Shown piece after piece: positions 15,971 to 28,454 of a stretch of DNA of 64,000 nucleotides. Every line of letters starts with the position of its first letter. The stretch's first letter is position 1. Position numbers and translations under genes: made by a program. Below the pieces are notes generated by a model. It was not told the DNA's origin, did no database searches, and saw only the letters and a program-made list of their open reading frames with translations. The stretch is taken from contig JAMPIQ010000001.1 in the NCBI GenBank assembly GCA_024699855.1, positions 4,402,001-4,466,000 on the forward strand, in the 5' to 3' direction. The DNA is from Aphelenchoides besseyi (lineage: Eukaryota > Nematoda > Chromadorea > Rhabditida > Aphelenchoididae).

Positions 15971-16214
15971 TTGGATTTGTTGAGAGAAGAGTCACGATGC
16001 ACTTAGTTGTTTGTTTTGAAAATGGTCTCTGAATGTTTCGAAAAAGTTTGTTTAAGTTATGATTGTTGCACTATATGGTTGGAAGTAAATTTGCTAACAA
16101 TTAAGTTCGAAAAGATCTTTGTTAAGCAATATGATAAAGAAAAACGATGGAGATTCAATTTTGGCGGGCGGATCGAATGTGAAAGAGCGGTGGTTGTTAT
16201 TTTTGGCCATACAG

Positions 16215-19200
16215 TTACTGGGCATCAATGGAAGAAAGATGAAGTTGAGGTGGAACTGTTCGTCGGTGTTGACTCGGAGTACGACGCCACTGGGTAGTTG
16301 ATTCTCGACTATTTCGTTGAGTATAATCCGCTCCACCATCAGCAAATGCTCCGCGTGAAGTCGAAGTTCCTCGGAACTCAATTTCGAACTTTGTAGCACA
16401 CACGAAACATGCAGTTACTACTTTAGCAATCTCGTTCATCAGTGTTTTAGTACCGGAGATCACTTCGTCGACCTGAAAACATCTAATATTCCGACAATGT
16501 TTTTATACTTACTTTGCTAAACGTTGCAGCTTTGCCAACAGTCGGAGTTTTAACCAAAACTTGAAGCTGTTGATAGTGATTTGGAATTCGCTCCAAAATT
16601 ATTTGGAGATCGTTCTTTTCTGCGCTTCCTGCGGTTTACATTGTGGTTAAAAAGCAATTCAGATTCGAATACCTGGTACTTCAAATGCAAAATCACGAAC
16701 GGTTTTGTACATTTTGTTCGCTTGCTCGGCGAAAAACTCTGCTTGAGTGAATAGATCGTGAGTCGTTTTCAACGGTCCATCGCCTTTTGTAAACAAGTAC
16801 ATGTTGTAGCTGGAAAACAAGTTCAACAGTTTTGTTATCATAAAAAACGATTTCCACTTACGACATCGTTGACATCAACTTAAATCAAACTGTTAATGGG
16901 TAATGTCAGCTAATCGTTACCTTTGCTCTTTTCACAATGTCGTTCTCCGAGTACATGTCCCATTTTTCGGCTTCTGCTTCGACTTCGGCCGTCAACAACT
17001 TCATTTCCAACCCAACTTTTGCGATTTTCGCCTGATCTTCGACGTCCAAAGTCATCGGCTTCGTTGGCTTCTGAGTCACTCCATGTTTCTAAACGTTCAG
17101 TCACGTAAACTTCTGTCCATTCATTTGACACACATCACAACACGAAAAGCACCACAACGTATATAAATTTATTGAAATCACCTTAAAAAACAAACGACAT
17201 AAGATGACACTTGTACGAATAACCACGTTGTCAAGATTATGAGCAAGAAAGACAAGCACCATGAAAACACAAACAACATTGTTTTTACACATACAGAGAA
17301 CCCATTGCTTTCAAATCGTTAGCTTCATCCTTCAACTCATCAATGATAATCGACATTCGATTCTCGAACTGCTGGGTTTTTGTATCGTCGAGATCTTCAT
17401 CAAATTGAGCTAACGGTGCTTCGGTTTTTTGTCTCAATATCACCGGAGCATTTGTTTGGTTACGATTGAATTGAACCGACGGTTTGGATTGTTTGTAGGG
17501 AACAAAAGCCGATGAAGTGGAAGAACTGCACATTTCAGACGACACGTAGCCGCTTGTACTAGGCAAATTTTGTTGAACAACTGGAGATGAACTACTGGAT
17601 GAAACATCGGAGGAAGAAATCGAACTCGATACTGCAGATGTTCTTTTTGGAGTTCCACTAACTGATGGAGTCGATTCCCGACTCAACAGCAATCCATTAC
17701 TAACACCCAACATTTTTACATGATCACTCAGCAAACCCACGTCTGAATCCGACAACGTCTCTTCAGCTCTTACCCCTGGTCGTGGAAGCGACATGTAAGC
17801 TTGTCGTTCAGCTGCTACTCGACCTGCCGCAGCAGCGTCACAATCTCGTGATAAACGACTCAAATCGTTGATATGGGCGGCCCATGTGTCGCAGAATACC
17901 TCAAGATTTTCGCGCGCAATTCTCGACGATGGATGAATACACAAGGTACGACCAGCAAACGAAATCTGAAAGCAATGATAAGAAAAATAAGAACGTCGAC
18001 AACAAACCAATGGCGCTAGTGATCTCAAACTTCGTTCTGCATGTCCCGTTCGAACGTGAAGAGAATCCGTGATTGAAATATGATACAGCAAACGGCATAC
18101 CTATAACATTTCGTTCAACTTCAAACTAATCAAAAAAACCAACTTGTTGAATATGAATCGCGTGTTCTCTGAACTTCTCCAAATACTTCTCAACACCATC
18201 GATATCACCGCTAACCGAACAAGTCTTTAAGCTTCCCAAAATTGTATGATCGTCGTTCATGCGGAAAACGGCTCCAATCTGATCCATGGCCACTTGTTGT
18301 AATTGTTTTTGCAAATCTTTCAATCGACGATTCAAACGCTCCACACCAACTTCGATTCCTTCCACTCGGATCTGATCGTTCATCAAACCGTCGCCAGTCG
18401 GTTGTTGAACCAAATTACTCATCTCAAATCGACATTCTTCGAGAAAGTCGAGAATTTGTTCTTTCTGATGATCGAGCGTATAAGCAGATTCGGTGAAGTC
18501 GTGGGTCATTTCGCATAGTGAATCCAGTGCTCCAATCAAACGCTCTCGAACTCCACCCGCAACATTCGATGTCATGCGAACCATTTCAAGCATTTCAACT
18601 AATTGACGAATCTTCACATTTGCTGTTGTCTGCAATCCGATATCCAACGGACCGAAGTTCGGTGGAAGTGGCGGGCAATAGCGATTCGGTTCTAGCGGTA
18701 GAACGCCGTCCGTAATGCATAAGGCAACTAATTGCAATGCAAAGCGAATTTGATAGAAAACTCCATCACGACATTGACGAGCAGCATCATCGTCGGGATG
18801 TCGTAGTAATGTTTTGGAGGATGTCAACAGTAACATCGTCATTCGTTCGAGTGATGCACGTGCCACGGACAACTGTGCTTTTCGCTTCTCACTCTTCAGA
18901 TCTTGTTGTCTGTCACCGGATCGATGTGCCAAAACGACCATTTCAGCACCGAACTCCGTGAAGATTCGAACAAATTCCGTGAAATTGGACGTGTTCTCCA
19001 GCTTTGTGAGTGAGTATGCGATCTTGTCTTCAGCCCGCAGAATGTGCGTGACGAGAACACGGTCCGCCAAAAGCAGCACACGAGTCACGGAGGATAGGAG
19101 CTGTCGAGCTGCTCGAACCAACTGCGATTTGTCAATTCCAATTTGCGGATTTCCAATTTCGTCCAACAGTGACGAGTGCAAATTGGCTATTGCAGCACCT

Positions 19201-19900
19201 AAAAACACTTCTCAAACTCTCTCAACATTGTCGCAGTTTGTTGAAACAAAATACTGCGCAATTGACATTAGCAGCTCCGATTTCAACCGAACACGAGAAC
19301 TTTTTCGTTGACTTAAATTTCCATGAGAAAAACTCACCGGCATGTCGTGCTTCATGACAAGCATCATACCTAGAAAAAAGTTTTTGTTTAACATCGTTCA
19401 ACGTACATTTCTGGCTGAATGTCCGGATTCTCATCGGCAATCGACTCGCCAACAACCACGAATCTAAAACCAAAAAGCCTTAACAACACTAAACAACCTC
19501 GGAACTCGCCTTTCAACCGCAATTTCAACTGCCGAACCAATCTAAAACCCACAAATTGAAAACGTTTGAAGAGCTTAGTTTACCTTCAAAGCCGCTCTCA
19601 GGGCTCGTTCAGATCGTGGTTTATTGCCCGTCACAATACTTTCTTTGAAATTGACCAAAGTCGAGATCTGCAATTGCGGGATTGCTCAGACGTTTTATTA
19701 TAAACAACTACCTGAGTGACAAGCGGCAACAGCGTTTGCTCAACCGACTTCGTTTTAATCTCGAGATTTCGTGGATCGAAGACAAAAGTTGATTGCACGT
19801 TCGTGGACTGCCCGTAGAATGAGCTCGGCGGTGGAGTGCGAGAGAAGCCGTACGAGCCGTCGGGCATTGCGTTGAAGGAAAGCTGCGATTTGGACAACAT
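16215..19900 (-). CDS. Alpha-catulin (vinculin/alpha-catenin family)
   Basis: Cytoskeletal scaffold. C. elegans CTN-1 links BK channels to the dystrophin complex in muscle and neurons; that role is known for the family, not shown here. It opens MLSKSQLSF with FDPRNLEIKTKSVEQTLLP, the catulin N-terminus. A large exon block (19208-18126) holds helical-bundle repeats (RAARQLLSSVTRVLLLADRV). The next block has VFCDTWAAHINDLSRLSRDCD and a Ser-rich insertion. An exon near 17097-16921 reads VEDQAKIAKVGLEMKLL, with KWDMYSENDIVKRAK. The C-terminal exons carry FTKGDGPLKTTHDLFTQA, VGKAATFSKVDEVISGTK and CFVCATKFEIEFRG. The donor joining SLY to KHGVTQ (gtgtaaa) is inferred from phase. A basic Ser/Gln-rich tail ends the protein. 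The frame remains open a few codons upstream of the ATG. Confidence 0.9.
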
Positions 19901-20530
19901 CACCGTATTATCATCGTGCAGAACTAGAAATTAAAAATGAATGTAAATTTGGAAGACAGGAACATAAAAACGCGATGCAAACGGGAATGTTCGCTTCGTT
20001 TGTTCGGCCACTCGACGCTCTTCCAAACGGACATGAAGTGTTTACTACGAGTGAGATGTCCGGTTGAAGTGAAACGAAATTTAATAACCCGACGAACAAA
20101 ACGAACACGCCAAACCGCTGATTCTCGCAGCAAAAAAGGGAAAACTGCGATTAAAAAGTCACAACCCAAATCGATAAGATTTGTCATGAGCGTTTGGATT
20201 GATTTGTCGTCTCGTAATTTCCATGCTATCAAATGGCCAAATGGACAACTGACATTTGGACCGCTTCGGAGCGTTTAACTCATCTCTTTTTCGCCATCGA
20301 TCTATTGAAATTGACGTTCGAATTCGCTCCAGCATCCGTGCAGTTCAGCGGACGTTCTCGTGTCTGGGGAGCAGCTCGAGTTTCCATTAGGTGAAACGGA
20401 CGCCGCGCGCCAACAGTTAAGAGCTTGGATGGCTGCTGTAAAGAGCACAATAAAGTTGTGATAGTCATTGCTGTCACATTCGCTTTTTATCTTTTGGATC
20501 AGATTCACGAGTTATTCTTTCAGGTTAACC
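19901..20530. other. Divergent promoter region, catulin / NOP58
   Basis: 630 bp separate the divergent starts of alpha-catulin (-) and NOP58 (+). No coding exon, RNA gene or repeat is recognised. The open frames here lack domain or splice support. Confidence 0.5.
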
Positions 20531-22233
20531 ATGTTGGTCCTCTTCGAAACGCCGGCCGGCTTTGCGGTATTCAAAGTGAGTGAATTTGTGTACCTATGCA
20601 GCTATTTTACTATTGATCTTTAGGTTCTTGATGACTCAAAATTGGAGAAGCCCGAAAAAATTTGGGAAGAGTTCAGCAAAACCGAGGATGTTCAAGAAAA
20701 GTAAGTTCAAATGAGTTCGAATTTGATGCTAATAACATGTTTTTAGGATTCAGTTACTGAACTTTAAAAAATTCAAGAGTGTCGCTGAGGCTTTGAAGGC
20801 GTCTACGTGCGTTGAGGAGGGAACAATTTCGAAGAGTTTGAAGAAACTTCTCAAAGCAACGGAAACCGAATCCGAACGACTGGCTGTTGATGACGGAAAG
20901 CTAGGAACTTTGATCAAGGTAAACATTTGAATAGAACGATTTTAGTACAAGAATGTCTTTAGGATTCCTTGAACATCAAATGTGTCAGCGACAAGACCAC
21001 GGCTGAGTTGATGCGTGCAATTCGCGCCAATTTGGATAACTTGCTCGGCGAACACAAGTCCGAATTGGATACGATGCGCTTGGCGTTGGCTCATTCATTG
21101 GGTCGTTACAAAGTGAAGTTCAATCCGGAAAAAATCGATACCATGATCGTTCAAGCGGTCTCGTTGTTGGACGATTTAGACAAAGAACTCAACAACTACG
21201 TGATGCGATGCCGCGAATGGTTTGGTTGGCATTTTCCGGAATTGAGTAAAATCGTCCAAGATCCGTTGGCTTATGCGAAAGTCGTAAAGACGATTGGAAT
21301 GAAACAACATACCGTGAAAGCTGATTTGTCGAAGATTTTGCCAGAGGAGTTGATTGAACGCGTGAAAGAAGAAGCCGAGTTGAGTATGGGAACTGACATT
21401 TCCGAGATGGATCAGATTCACATTTCTCAACTCTGTGATCAAATCATCGAGCTGAGCAGCTACCGCGTTCAATTGAACGAGTACTTGAAGAACCGAATGA
21501 ACGCGTTGGCTCCGAATTTGACCGTTTTGTTGGGTGAATTGGTTGGAGCTCGACTCATTTCGCGTGCTGGTAAGTTGTTCTTGATATTAGTGAATATTAC
21601 TATTATAAACTTTAGGTACATTGATTACGTTGGCGAAATATCCTGCATCCACCGTTCAAATTCTTGGTGCAGAAAAGGCTCTTTTCCGTGCATTGAAAAC
21701 GAAACGTGAAACTCCGAAGTACGGTATCATCTATCACGCTCAATTGGTCAGTCAAGTTCCAGGACCATTGAAAGGAAAGGTAAGCAATTGAACTTCAAAA
21801 ACATTAACTATGATTCATACCTTTAGATCGCTCGTAAGTTGGCGGCCAAAGTGTCGTTGTCCACGCGTGTCGATGCATTAGCCGACGAGAACCTGGGCAA
21901 CGAAATCGGAATTAATGCACGAGCTCTTTTGGAGCATGCGGTCAGTTCTGAAATGGAACGTGAACCGAAACGTATGGCTACGGGCAAACCGCAATACGGT
22001 AATCAACGTGCCGGTGGTCAATTCAAGTTCAAGAGGTAAACCTACGCATATAGTTATCTTAGCTATCAATATGTTTCAGCGAAGTTCACACTTATGATTC
22101 GGGACTTGATGCGAATGTTAAGGGCAAGAAACGACCGACCGAATCGACTACACCACAAGGTTCGGCCAAGAAGGCAAAAAAGACTTTCAAACAAGAAGAA
22201 GCGGAAGAGGAAGAAGCAATGGAAGAAGAGTAA
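20531..22233 (+). CDS. nop58: NOP58, box C/D snoRNP core protein
   Basis: Nucleolar core protein of box C/D snoRNPs that guide rRNA 2'-O-methylation. The start [15 protein letters not shown] is the canonical NOP5 N-terminus. The NOSIC region ([20 protein letters not shown]) and the Nop domain ([37 protein letters not shown]) follow. The tail is Lys/Glu-rich with a basic patch (KKAKK), typical of NOP58. Exons are separated by introns of about 40-50 nt; the first exon is 20531-20575. The Nop-domain exon junction after SRAG (donor gtaagttg) matches the family exactly. It is followed by AATAAA at 22317-22322. Confidence 0.95.
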
Positions 22234-22316
22234 ACAGGAAAATTCTCGTTAGTCTCCAAATTGTTGCCTACTTTTGTTGATTGTTGATTGTTTTGTTGTT
22301 GAATTCTGGCATATTT

Positions 22317-22322
22317 AATAAA
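22317..22322 (+). terminator. Poly(A) signal AATAAA, NOP58
   Basis: AATAAA lies 84 bp after the NOP58 stop, in the gap before the convergent peptide-precursor gene. Confidence 0.65.
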
Positions 22323-22488
22323 GACAATTGTTTTATTTGTTAAACAAAAACAAACAAATGTATTGGAGTTGTATTGTGCAATTAGACATCAGCGCGGAGA
22401 ATACGGGCAAATATTTGCGGTCTAAGAATATTCTTTTTACGTAACATCAACTCGGTTCGAACGATGGAATGGTTTGCAATATGTTGGA

Positions 22489-22949
22489 TTAAATAAGTCC
22501 TGCGTTTTGTTGACGTAAATGTCCCAAGATTTCTTCTGTGCTGATACCCAAAGTCTCTCCGGCTCTCAATACCTCGGTCAACTGCTCTTCGATTGCTCGC
22601 AACACTAAAACATGGTAAGAGATTGCGATCGGGAATCGTGCTTCCTACCTTGTTCTCGCGGGTACTCGACACTCTTCTTCATTGGTTGCCACGAAACCAA
22701 ACGCTTTTTCATTGGTTGAAAACTCATGTGTCGTGCTGAACGTTGAAGCAAAGCACTCGGATCGATTTCCACTTGGTTGTTCGATTGAGGAGCGAATCTT
22801 AAATCGAGAGTCTGTTGGAGAACGTTCATCTGCTCTTGAAGTGCGTCGACTTTGGCCTGTAGTTCATCGTTGTTTACTGTTGGAGCTGCAGCAATGAACT
22901 CGAACATCGCTACGAGAACAACACAAACACTCAACAGTTGGAGCTTCAT
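22489..22949 (-). CDS. Secreted peptide precursor with FQPM/WQPM units (putative)
   Basis: Small secreted precursor of 138 residues from two exons (22949-22649 and 22604-22489; 45-nt... intron 22648-22605, phase 1). The start MKLQLLSVCVVLVAMFEF is a strong signal peptide ending AAAP. A coiled-coil-like acidic stretch (DELQAKVDALQEQMNVLQQ) follows. The core has two similar units, MSFQPM-KKR and LVSWQPM-KKS, each followed by a dibasic site. That layout fits a neuropeptide or peptide-hormone precursor. No Gly precedes the dibasic sites, so C-terminal amidation is not predicted. The C-terminal exon (VLRAIEEQLTEVL) is helical. I do not recognise a named family; the peptide role is inference from signal peptide, repeats and cleavage sites. 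A longer open frame upstream (to 23033) is ignored because it hides the signal peptide. Confidence 0.72.
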
Positions 22950-24278
22950 TTTTGGCACCGTTTCTCTGAAAAACGATATCAATAACGGCAACGGAAACGT
23001 GAAGCTAAAAAGCGAATTTGCGGAATCAAGCATTAGAATCTTAGAGGCGTAAATGACAAATTAAACAGATGAATTCCGAAATACCACGCACAGTTGTCGG
23101 TTTGTGCTTTTAACGGATTCGAGATTGTGGGCGAAATCTGTAGACGTGGGCTTTTGATGTGCAAAGAAAGATGCCGAAAGGTTGAAGAAGAGCGCCAATT
23201 TGGAAAAAACAAAAATTAGTGGAAATTTGAGGCGAACATTAGAATGACGCGTGCTTCAACTTATAAGACCTCCCGAAATGACAGCGAACCGATGGTTCTC
23301 GAGTTTTAGAGGCCGAAGAATCATTGACGTTCCGCTTATCAGCACAAGCGAGTTGATGACAACGCAACGACGACAATTGAAAACGCGAGTCATTCGACGG
23401 ATGGGCGGATTGCTAAGTCGCTTACATTGAGGGATCAAAACCACGAACACACGTCAAAAAGTCTGCAAAATTGTTTTCCATTTCTGGGTCTTCAAAACAA
23501 TCAATTCAACATCTTTTTATAACAAAAATTTGTGGAATTTCTCAACATCGATTATCAAGACAAAACATTAAAGTTGATTACGTCAATGGCGTTTTTATGA
23601 GTTGTTGTCAGTCGAAGCATTAGGGGCTAGGTGATTACCGTCGATTTCGAAAGGTATTAGAAATAGATCAACAATTCGACTCATGATCGAGACTACGGTG
23701 CACAGGCGGAGCGTACAGACTTAGGTGCCAAAGCAGAGGGATTGACATTGCGAAAGAACTTCCGATCCAACCACTCCTCTAAACCGTCGAGTTAGCGCTT
23801 AAATTTTGATTCGAAAACATGATGAATCGTTTGAACTTTACTATAAGCTTCATGACACACTTTGAAGAACATTGCTTTCCACTTTTCTCTGTCCACATAA
23901 TCACTCTTATCAACGAATTTGAAAAATACGTCAGTTGCCATTCTTGACCTTAGGAATGCGTTCTCTTTCTTTTGTCACTACTTTTTTTGTATTTTACCAT
24001 ACGCGAAAACGTTCAACCTACGCTTTGAAGTTCAACATCCGAAACAGCCATCAATCGTTGAGTTACAACCAATCTTACTAGAGTCGAAATCTTTGTCAAC
24101 ATTCAATCGACGAAAATTGTTGTTCAACAATGAGCTTGAACTTACATTCCTGCAAATTCTGAGCATCAAAACCAATTTGCATCAATGATTATGAGTATAA
24201 AAGCTGGTTCATTAATTTTTGGCTAATCAGTTTGGCTGTCCGATTCAGCAGTTGAGTTGCCGTTAGTCTTGGTGTCCA
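22950..24278. other. Intergenic between divergent genes, no gene seen
   Basis: It should contain the promoters of the peptide-precursor gene (-) and the small membrane-protein gene (+). No domain-bearing open frame, tRNA-like B box or tandem repeat was noticed. Confidence 0.45.
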
Positions 24279-24886
24279 ATGGGATTTCTCGTGATCTTTG
24301 CCGGAATTGGTATTCTCGTTGCTCTCGGTCTTTACTTGTACGGCAATGTGAGATTATTCATAGACAAAAATGAACGTCGTTTTAGAGCTCAAGCAAAAAG
24401 TCTGAAGGTATTTCGTTCGCTGATGGAGTTGCGACCGCAAAGCCAAAGACCGAAGTGAACTCGACTGATGCTCCAGCGGATCCGAATGTCGTCTCGGCTC
24501 GTACCGCGGTTTCCGAAACTCCAACAGCACTTCAAATAACTCCATCGTGGATTGCTCAAACTCAACAAACCACCGGGTAATTTCGTCCAATTGGCCTACA
24601 ACTTTTTTGTTTCAGCAATGTAAATCCCGTAGCAACCGAGATGACTGCAGAACAACAAAAGGAAGCCGACGAGAAGTTAGCAAAGGAATTGGCACCGTTT
24701 GACAAATCAAAGGACAAAATTGATAGCAAGAAGAAACATAAACATCATCATAAACATCGCCATTCGAAAAAGAAGTCCAAATCCGGCAAGAAAAGTCGCA
24801 AACAAGAAGGAAATGATGGATCGAACAATGCGAAACTACAAAACTCAACTGCATCGGCAGGTTCCGCTGCTTCGTGGAATCCTTAA
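24279..24886 (+). CDS. Small single-pass membrane protein, Lys/His-rich tail
   Basis: I do not recognise the family. Three exons join in frame; the first (24279-24347) encodes MGFLVIFAGIGILVALGLY, a transmembrane or signal-anchor helix. The second carries a Thr/Ser/Pro-rich linker (KPKTEVNSTDAPADPN). The third has an acidic helical patch (MTAEQQKEADEKLAKEL) then a strongly basic stretch (KKKHKHHHKHRHSKKKSK) and a Ser/Asn-rich end, NP-stop. The basic run could bind phospholipid, nucleic acid or metal; nothing in the sequence decides. The MG start with no preceding signal also allows myristoylation. Introns are about 40 nt. AATAAA follows at 24924-24929, 38 bp after the stop. Confidence 0.72.
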
Positions 24887-25935
24887 TGATCACGACTTTC
24901 ATTTACTGACCGCATTCTCTTCCAATAAACTTTCGTTTGAGTGAACACAATTTTACCTTAAAACATTTGCTATCACGCTTAGATCGTTACAAACTCGAGT
25001 TTCTGTTTTCACATACGTAAATAGTAAATTAGACTTAACGATCGAACATCAAAACAAAAACTTTGACATTTGTGAAAAAATTGAGATTTTCGTAGCAATC
25101 AGCATACTCGACAGAAGTTCTCTGACGACATAACATTTGGATTACTATTTGCACGTTCTTTCATTCCGTATTCGTTATTGTAGACAGCCCTACTAACATG
25201 AAAGAAGCTTTACATGAGGACAGAAATGCGTTCGAAGTGCATTGTAGTTATAGGGTTCTCAATTGAGCAAATTATTTATGTTAAGCGTTGTGGCCAATCG
25301 ATGTCTCAACCAACTTACCGCGTTAATCGTAATGTTACTTATTGTTTTTCAGTCACCCGGTTATGAATATTAGAGTTAGAATTGATAAGCCAGAAAGATT
25401 GACTTACAGTGTGAGGCGTTGGATTAGACATATGATGCCAAAATCCCCCAAAGATCGTTTACAATAACTGATTTCGTTCACTTGCTCCTCGTATTTTGCG
25501 GATGAATTGTTGGCTCGATGATCATGAAACTAATTTTTTTCCTATCTTAGGCGATAGGAATAGGCTAACTGGAAAGCCAACTGCCCTTAATTGCATCATA
25601 ATAAAATAACATGGAGTGAAAACTTCAAAGTAGGTTAATTGAACTTTTAATTGAAAGTCTAATGAACAGTTTAGATAAATCTCAACGATTCCATCTGCTT
25701 AAATTGGTCGCACCAAGAGTATCGTCGCATCAAATTTGTTGTAAACGCACACAAAGCAAATACCAGAAGGTCGTTAAGAAGTCTGACATATTACCGCATA
25801 GTTCTTCTGTCCATTTTGCATGTTAACGATAAGCACTAAAACACGATTTCTTGTTGCTTTTCACTGCAAAACAACTAATCTTCGAATTCCCAAAGTTTCT
25901 TGTATGGTTTATTTTGTACATGAAGGCGGTAGTTA
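24887..25935. other. Intergenic between convergent genes, no gene seen
   Basis: 1.05 kb between the stops of the small membrane-protein gene (+) and acetylcholinesterase (-). It is AT-rich and almost free of open frames, and holds AATAAA for the left gene (24924-24929) and a minus-strand AATAAA near 25910. No RNA gene or repeat is recognised. Confidence 0.5.
24924..24929 (+). terminator. Poly(A) signal AATAAA
   Basis: It lies 38 bp after the stop of the small membrane-protein gene. Confidence 0.6.
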
Positions 25936-28454
25936 TTAACTGAGCAAATTGAATGAATTGAAAAGGCTTTTCATGGTGACAATAAGTGAACAAAAAACAA
26001 AGGGAATCGGCATTCGTATACGTGGACCGAATGAATTCAATCCGTCTGGAGCTAATGGATGATGAACTTTTGTTGAACGAAACTCGCTCTTAGCTACTTG
26101 TTCTGCTTCATCTAACAGTCGACAAAAACGACCGTGAACGTCGACGTTTATTCGATGTGAAGACTCGGTAACCAATTCGGACGAAAGCACCAGCGATTTC
26201 CGATTCATTTTGTTGTATCTCGGCCACTAAAAGACAAAATTGCGTGTTCTTACGTTAACGCGTTAATATAAGAACTTACGAAATCAACAGGCGGTCTAGA
26301 AAAACGGTTAGATTAATCGACTGAATGGCGTTTATTAACTCACTTATTGCGACTAAAATCTCCCCAGTATTGCATGATTTTCGAGCTGAACGCCTGCTCA
26401 ACCTGAAGTTCGTCTCTGTCGTAAAGTTGAGGCAAACGTTTTGGCATTCCGAAAACGTATTCCTACAAATCGACTATCAAAACGGTAAACCACAGACACT
26501 CTACTAATTCATAGCCATGCATAGCGCCCATCCAACGTGGCCATGGATTTGCAGTCGAACGCTTAGTAAAATAGTACATGAAAACTGAGCCAAAGACATG
26601 ATCGGCAATTGCATCTGCAAACTCGATCAACGCACACTAAACGTAGATAAAGCAAGATTGCAAATAGTGGTAACTTACTGTGAAGAAGTAATCGCCAACA
26701 AAACGTGCAATTCCATCGCGCAATCGTTCCGACTTCTCTTTTCGATCTCCAATGTTTTCGTAGGCGTGCATCAGAGCGTGTCGAATCAACGGCGATCCTC
26801 CAAAATACGGCAAAAGAGCATCAAAAGCGTCGGTGTACTGTTGTCTAAATAAAAAAAACTTGAGTGTTAAATGTGCGTTTCTTTTACTGTGTTATAAGAG
26901 CTTGGTTGTGACGATCCTGCAAATCCAACAGTCAATAGGATATGCCGACACTTGACTTACGGCTGCTGACATCGTGTGATTAAAACTGAACCCGTACTTA
27001 GAAAAGTAATACGCTGAAAATGTGTGAATTATGGGATGTCTGGACTTCACTAAACCAACCCAACCAGTAAGTTCCTTCATCCTGCATTGTCCCAGCAAGA
27101 ACCGAAAGATCTTTTTTGAATTCACGTCTTCGAAATTTGTCGAATACGTTGCCCTAAAAGCATAATCGATTATCAAAGACTGTTAATTACCTGAAAGAAG
27201 TTCACGTCTTCATCGATCGGAACAAACGGAAAAGTCATTGGCAACGAAAGAGCTTCGCCAACTTTATCGGCTTCCCGCTAAACAACAATAAAATAGAGAG
27301 TTGGTTAATCACAAACCAACCAAGATAACAGAAGTTGAAACTCGACTCATACATTCAATGATGTCTTCAACATGAAGCAATGGATCTTGGATCGAATGAG
27401 TGCAGTTTAAACGTTTGGCTAACAACAGCGACATGTCGAGCATCACATCCGCCGGCTTTGTTGCCCAATTGTTTATGATTGCTCCGCTCTAAACTTGTAT
27501 TTTACATTCTGTATTCTTCATCAGATTACATTGATAATAATTTTGTTGAAATATCGAGCACTTCCCGGAGCAAACATGTGTGCGGTGCACGATGCACCAC
27601 CAGCGCTTTCACCAAACAACGTAACACGTTTCTTATCACCGCCAAAAGATCCAATGTTTTCGTGAATCCAACGTAAAGCCAACTGCTGATCCAAGAGACC
27701 GTTGTTGCCACTGGCTAAATCGTTTTTAAAATACAGAAAACCAAAAGGTCCAAGCCTGAAAAGTCAATGGTTATAGTTGGAATTGATGTTTTCACTAACC
27801 GATAGTTAATGTTAATAACAATCGACTTTTGTTCAGCTGCTAAAACTCGACCATCGTAGAGATCGAGAGACGGACTTCCGGAAAAGAATCCTCCACCAAA
27901 AATCCAAACCAAAACATTTCCGTCATGATTATCCGGAACCCAAATCTGAAATGAAAACTTGAAATAACATAATCAAAACTGTTTCTTACGTTCATTCCAA
28001 GACAATCTTCATCCAACTCCTAAACGCATTCTTTAAGCATAAAGATACTGTTAAATAACGAACGTTCGGTGGATTCCACATTTCAGCGCCCTGAACAAAA
28101 GGTTACAAGTACATTTGGCAATCAACTAACCGGGAACTGTGGAAACGCGGTGTCAATCGAATAACTGCAGGTTTTGGTCGGCTGTCTCGCCAATAGTTCA
28201 CCTTCCCAACGACTGATCATTTCGGATCGAGCGAATCGTTTCATTCCCGTTGGCTTTTTAGCGTATGGAACCCCCAAAAAGGCTCGTATCCGCACTCCAT
28301 CATAATGCTGTTCCAGTCCACGAATCGCACCTAGTGCTGTTTTTACAACAATATCGTCCGTGATCGCTGCTCGAGCTTCTACCCATCGAATCGTAAGACC
28401 AAACGTGAGAAACAAAAAGAACAAAAGCATACGGTAGAAGTGCCTCGTATTCAT
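25936..28454 (-). CDS. ace: Acetylcholinesterase, probably GPI-anchored
   Basis: Hydrolyses acetylcholine at cholinergic synapses. A signal peptide ([19 protein letters not shown]) opens the alpha/beta-hydrolase domain. Recognisable blocks are [73 protein letters not shown] and [18 protein letters not shown]. The catalytic Ser is in FGESAGGAS, the Glu in MQDEGTYW and the His in GAMHGYEIEYVFG, so the triad is intact. Near the end come PPVDFWPRYNK and CRLLDEAEQ. The extreme C-terminus is hydrophobic ([12 protein letters not shown]), which suits a GPI-attachment signal rather than the amphiphilic tetramerisation peptide. Exons are many and small; one is a 16-nt micro-exon (26280-26295). Which nematode ACE class it belongs to is not resolved. 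Confidence 0.9.
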
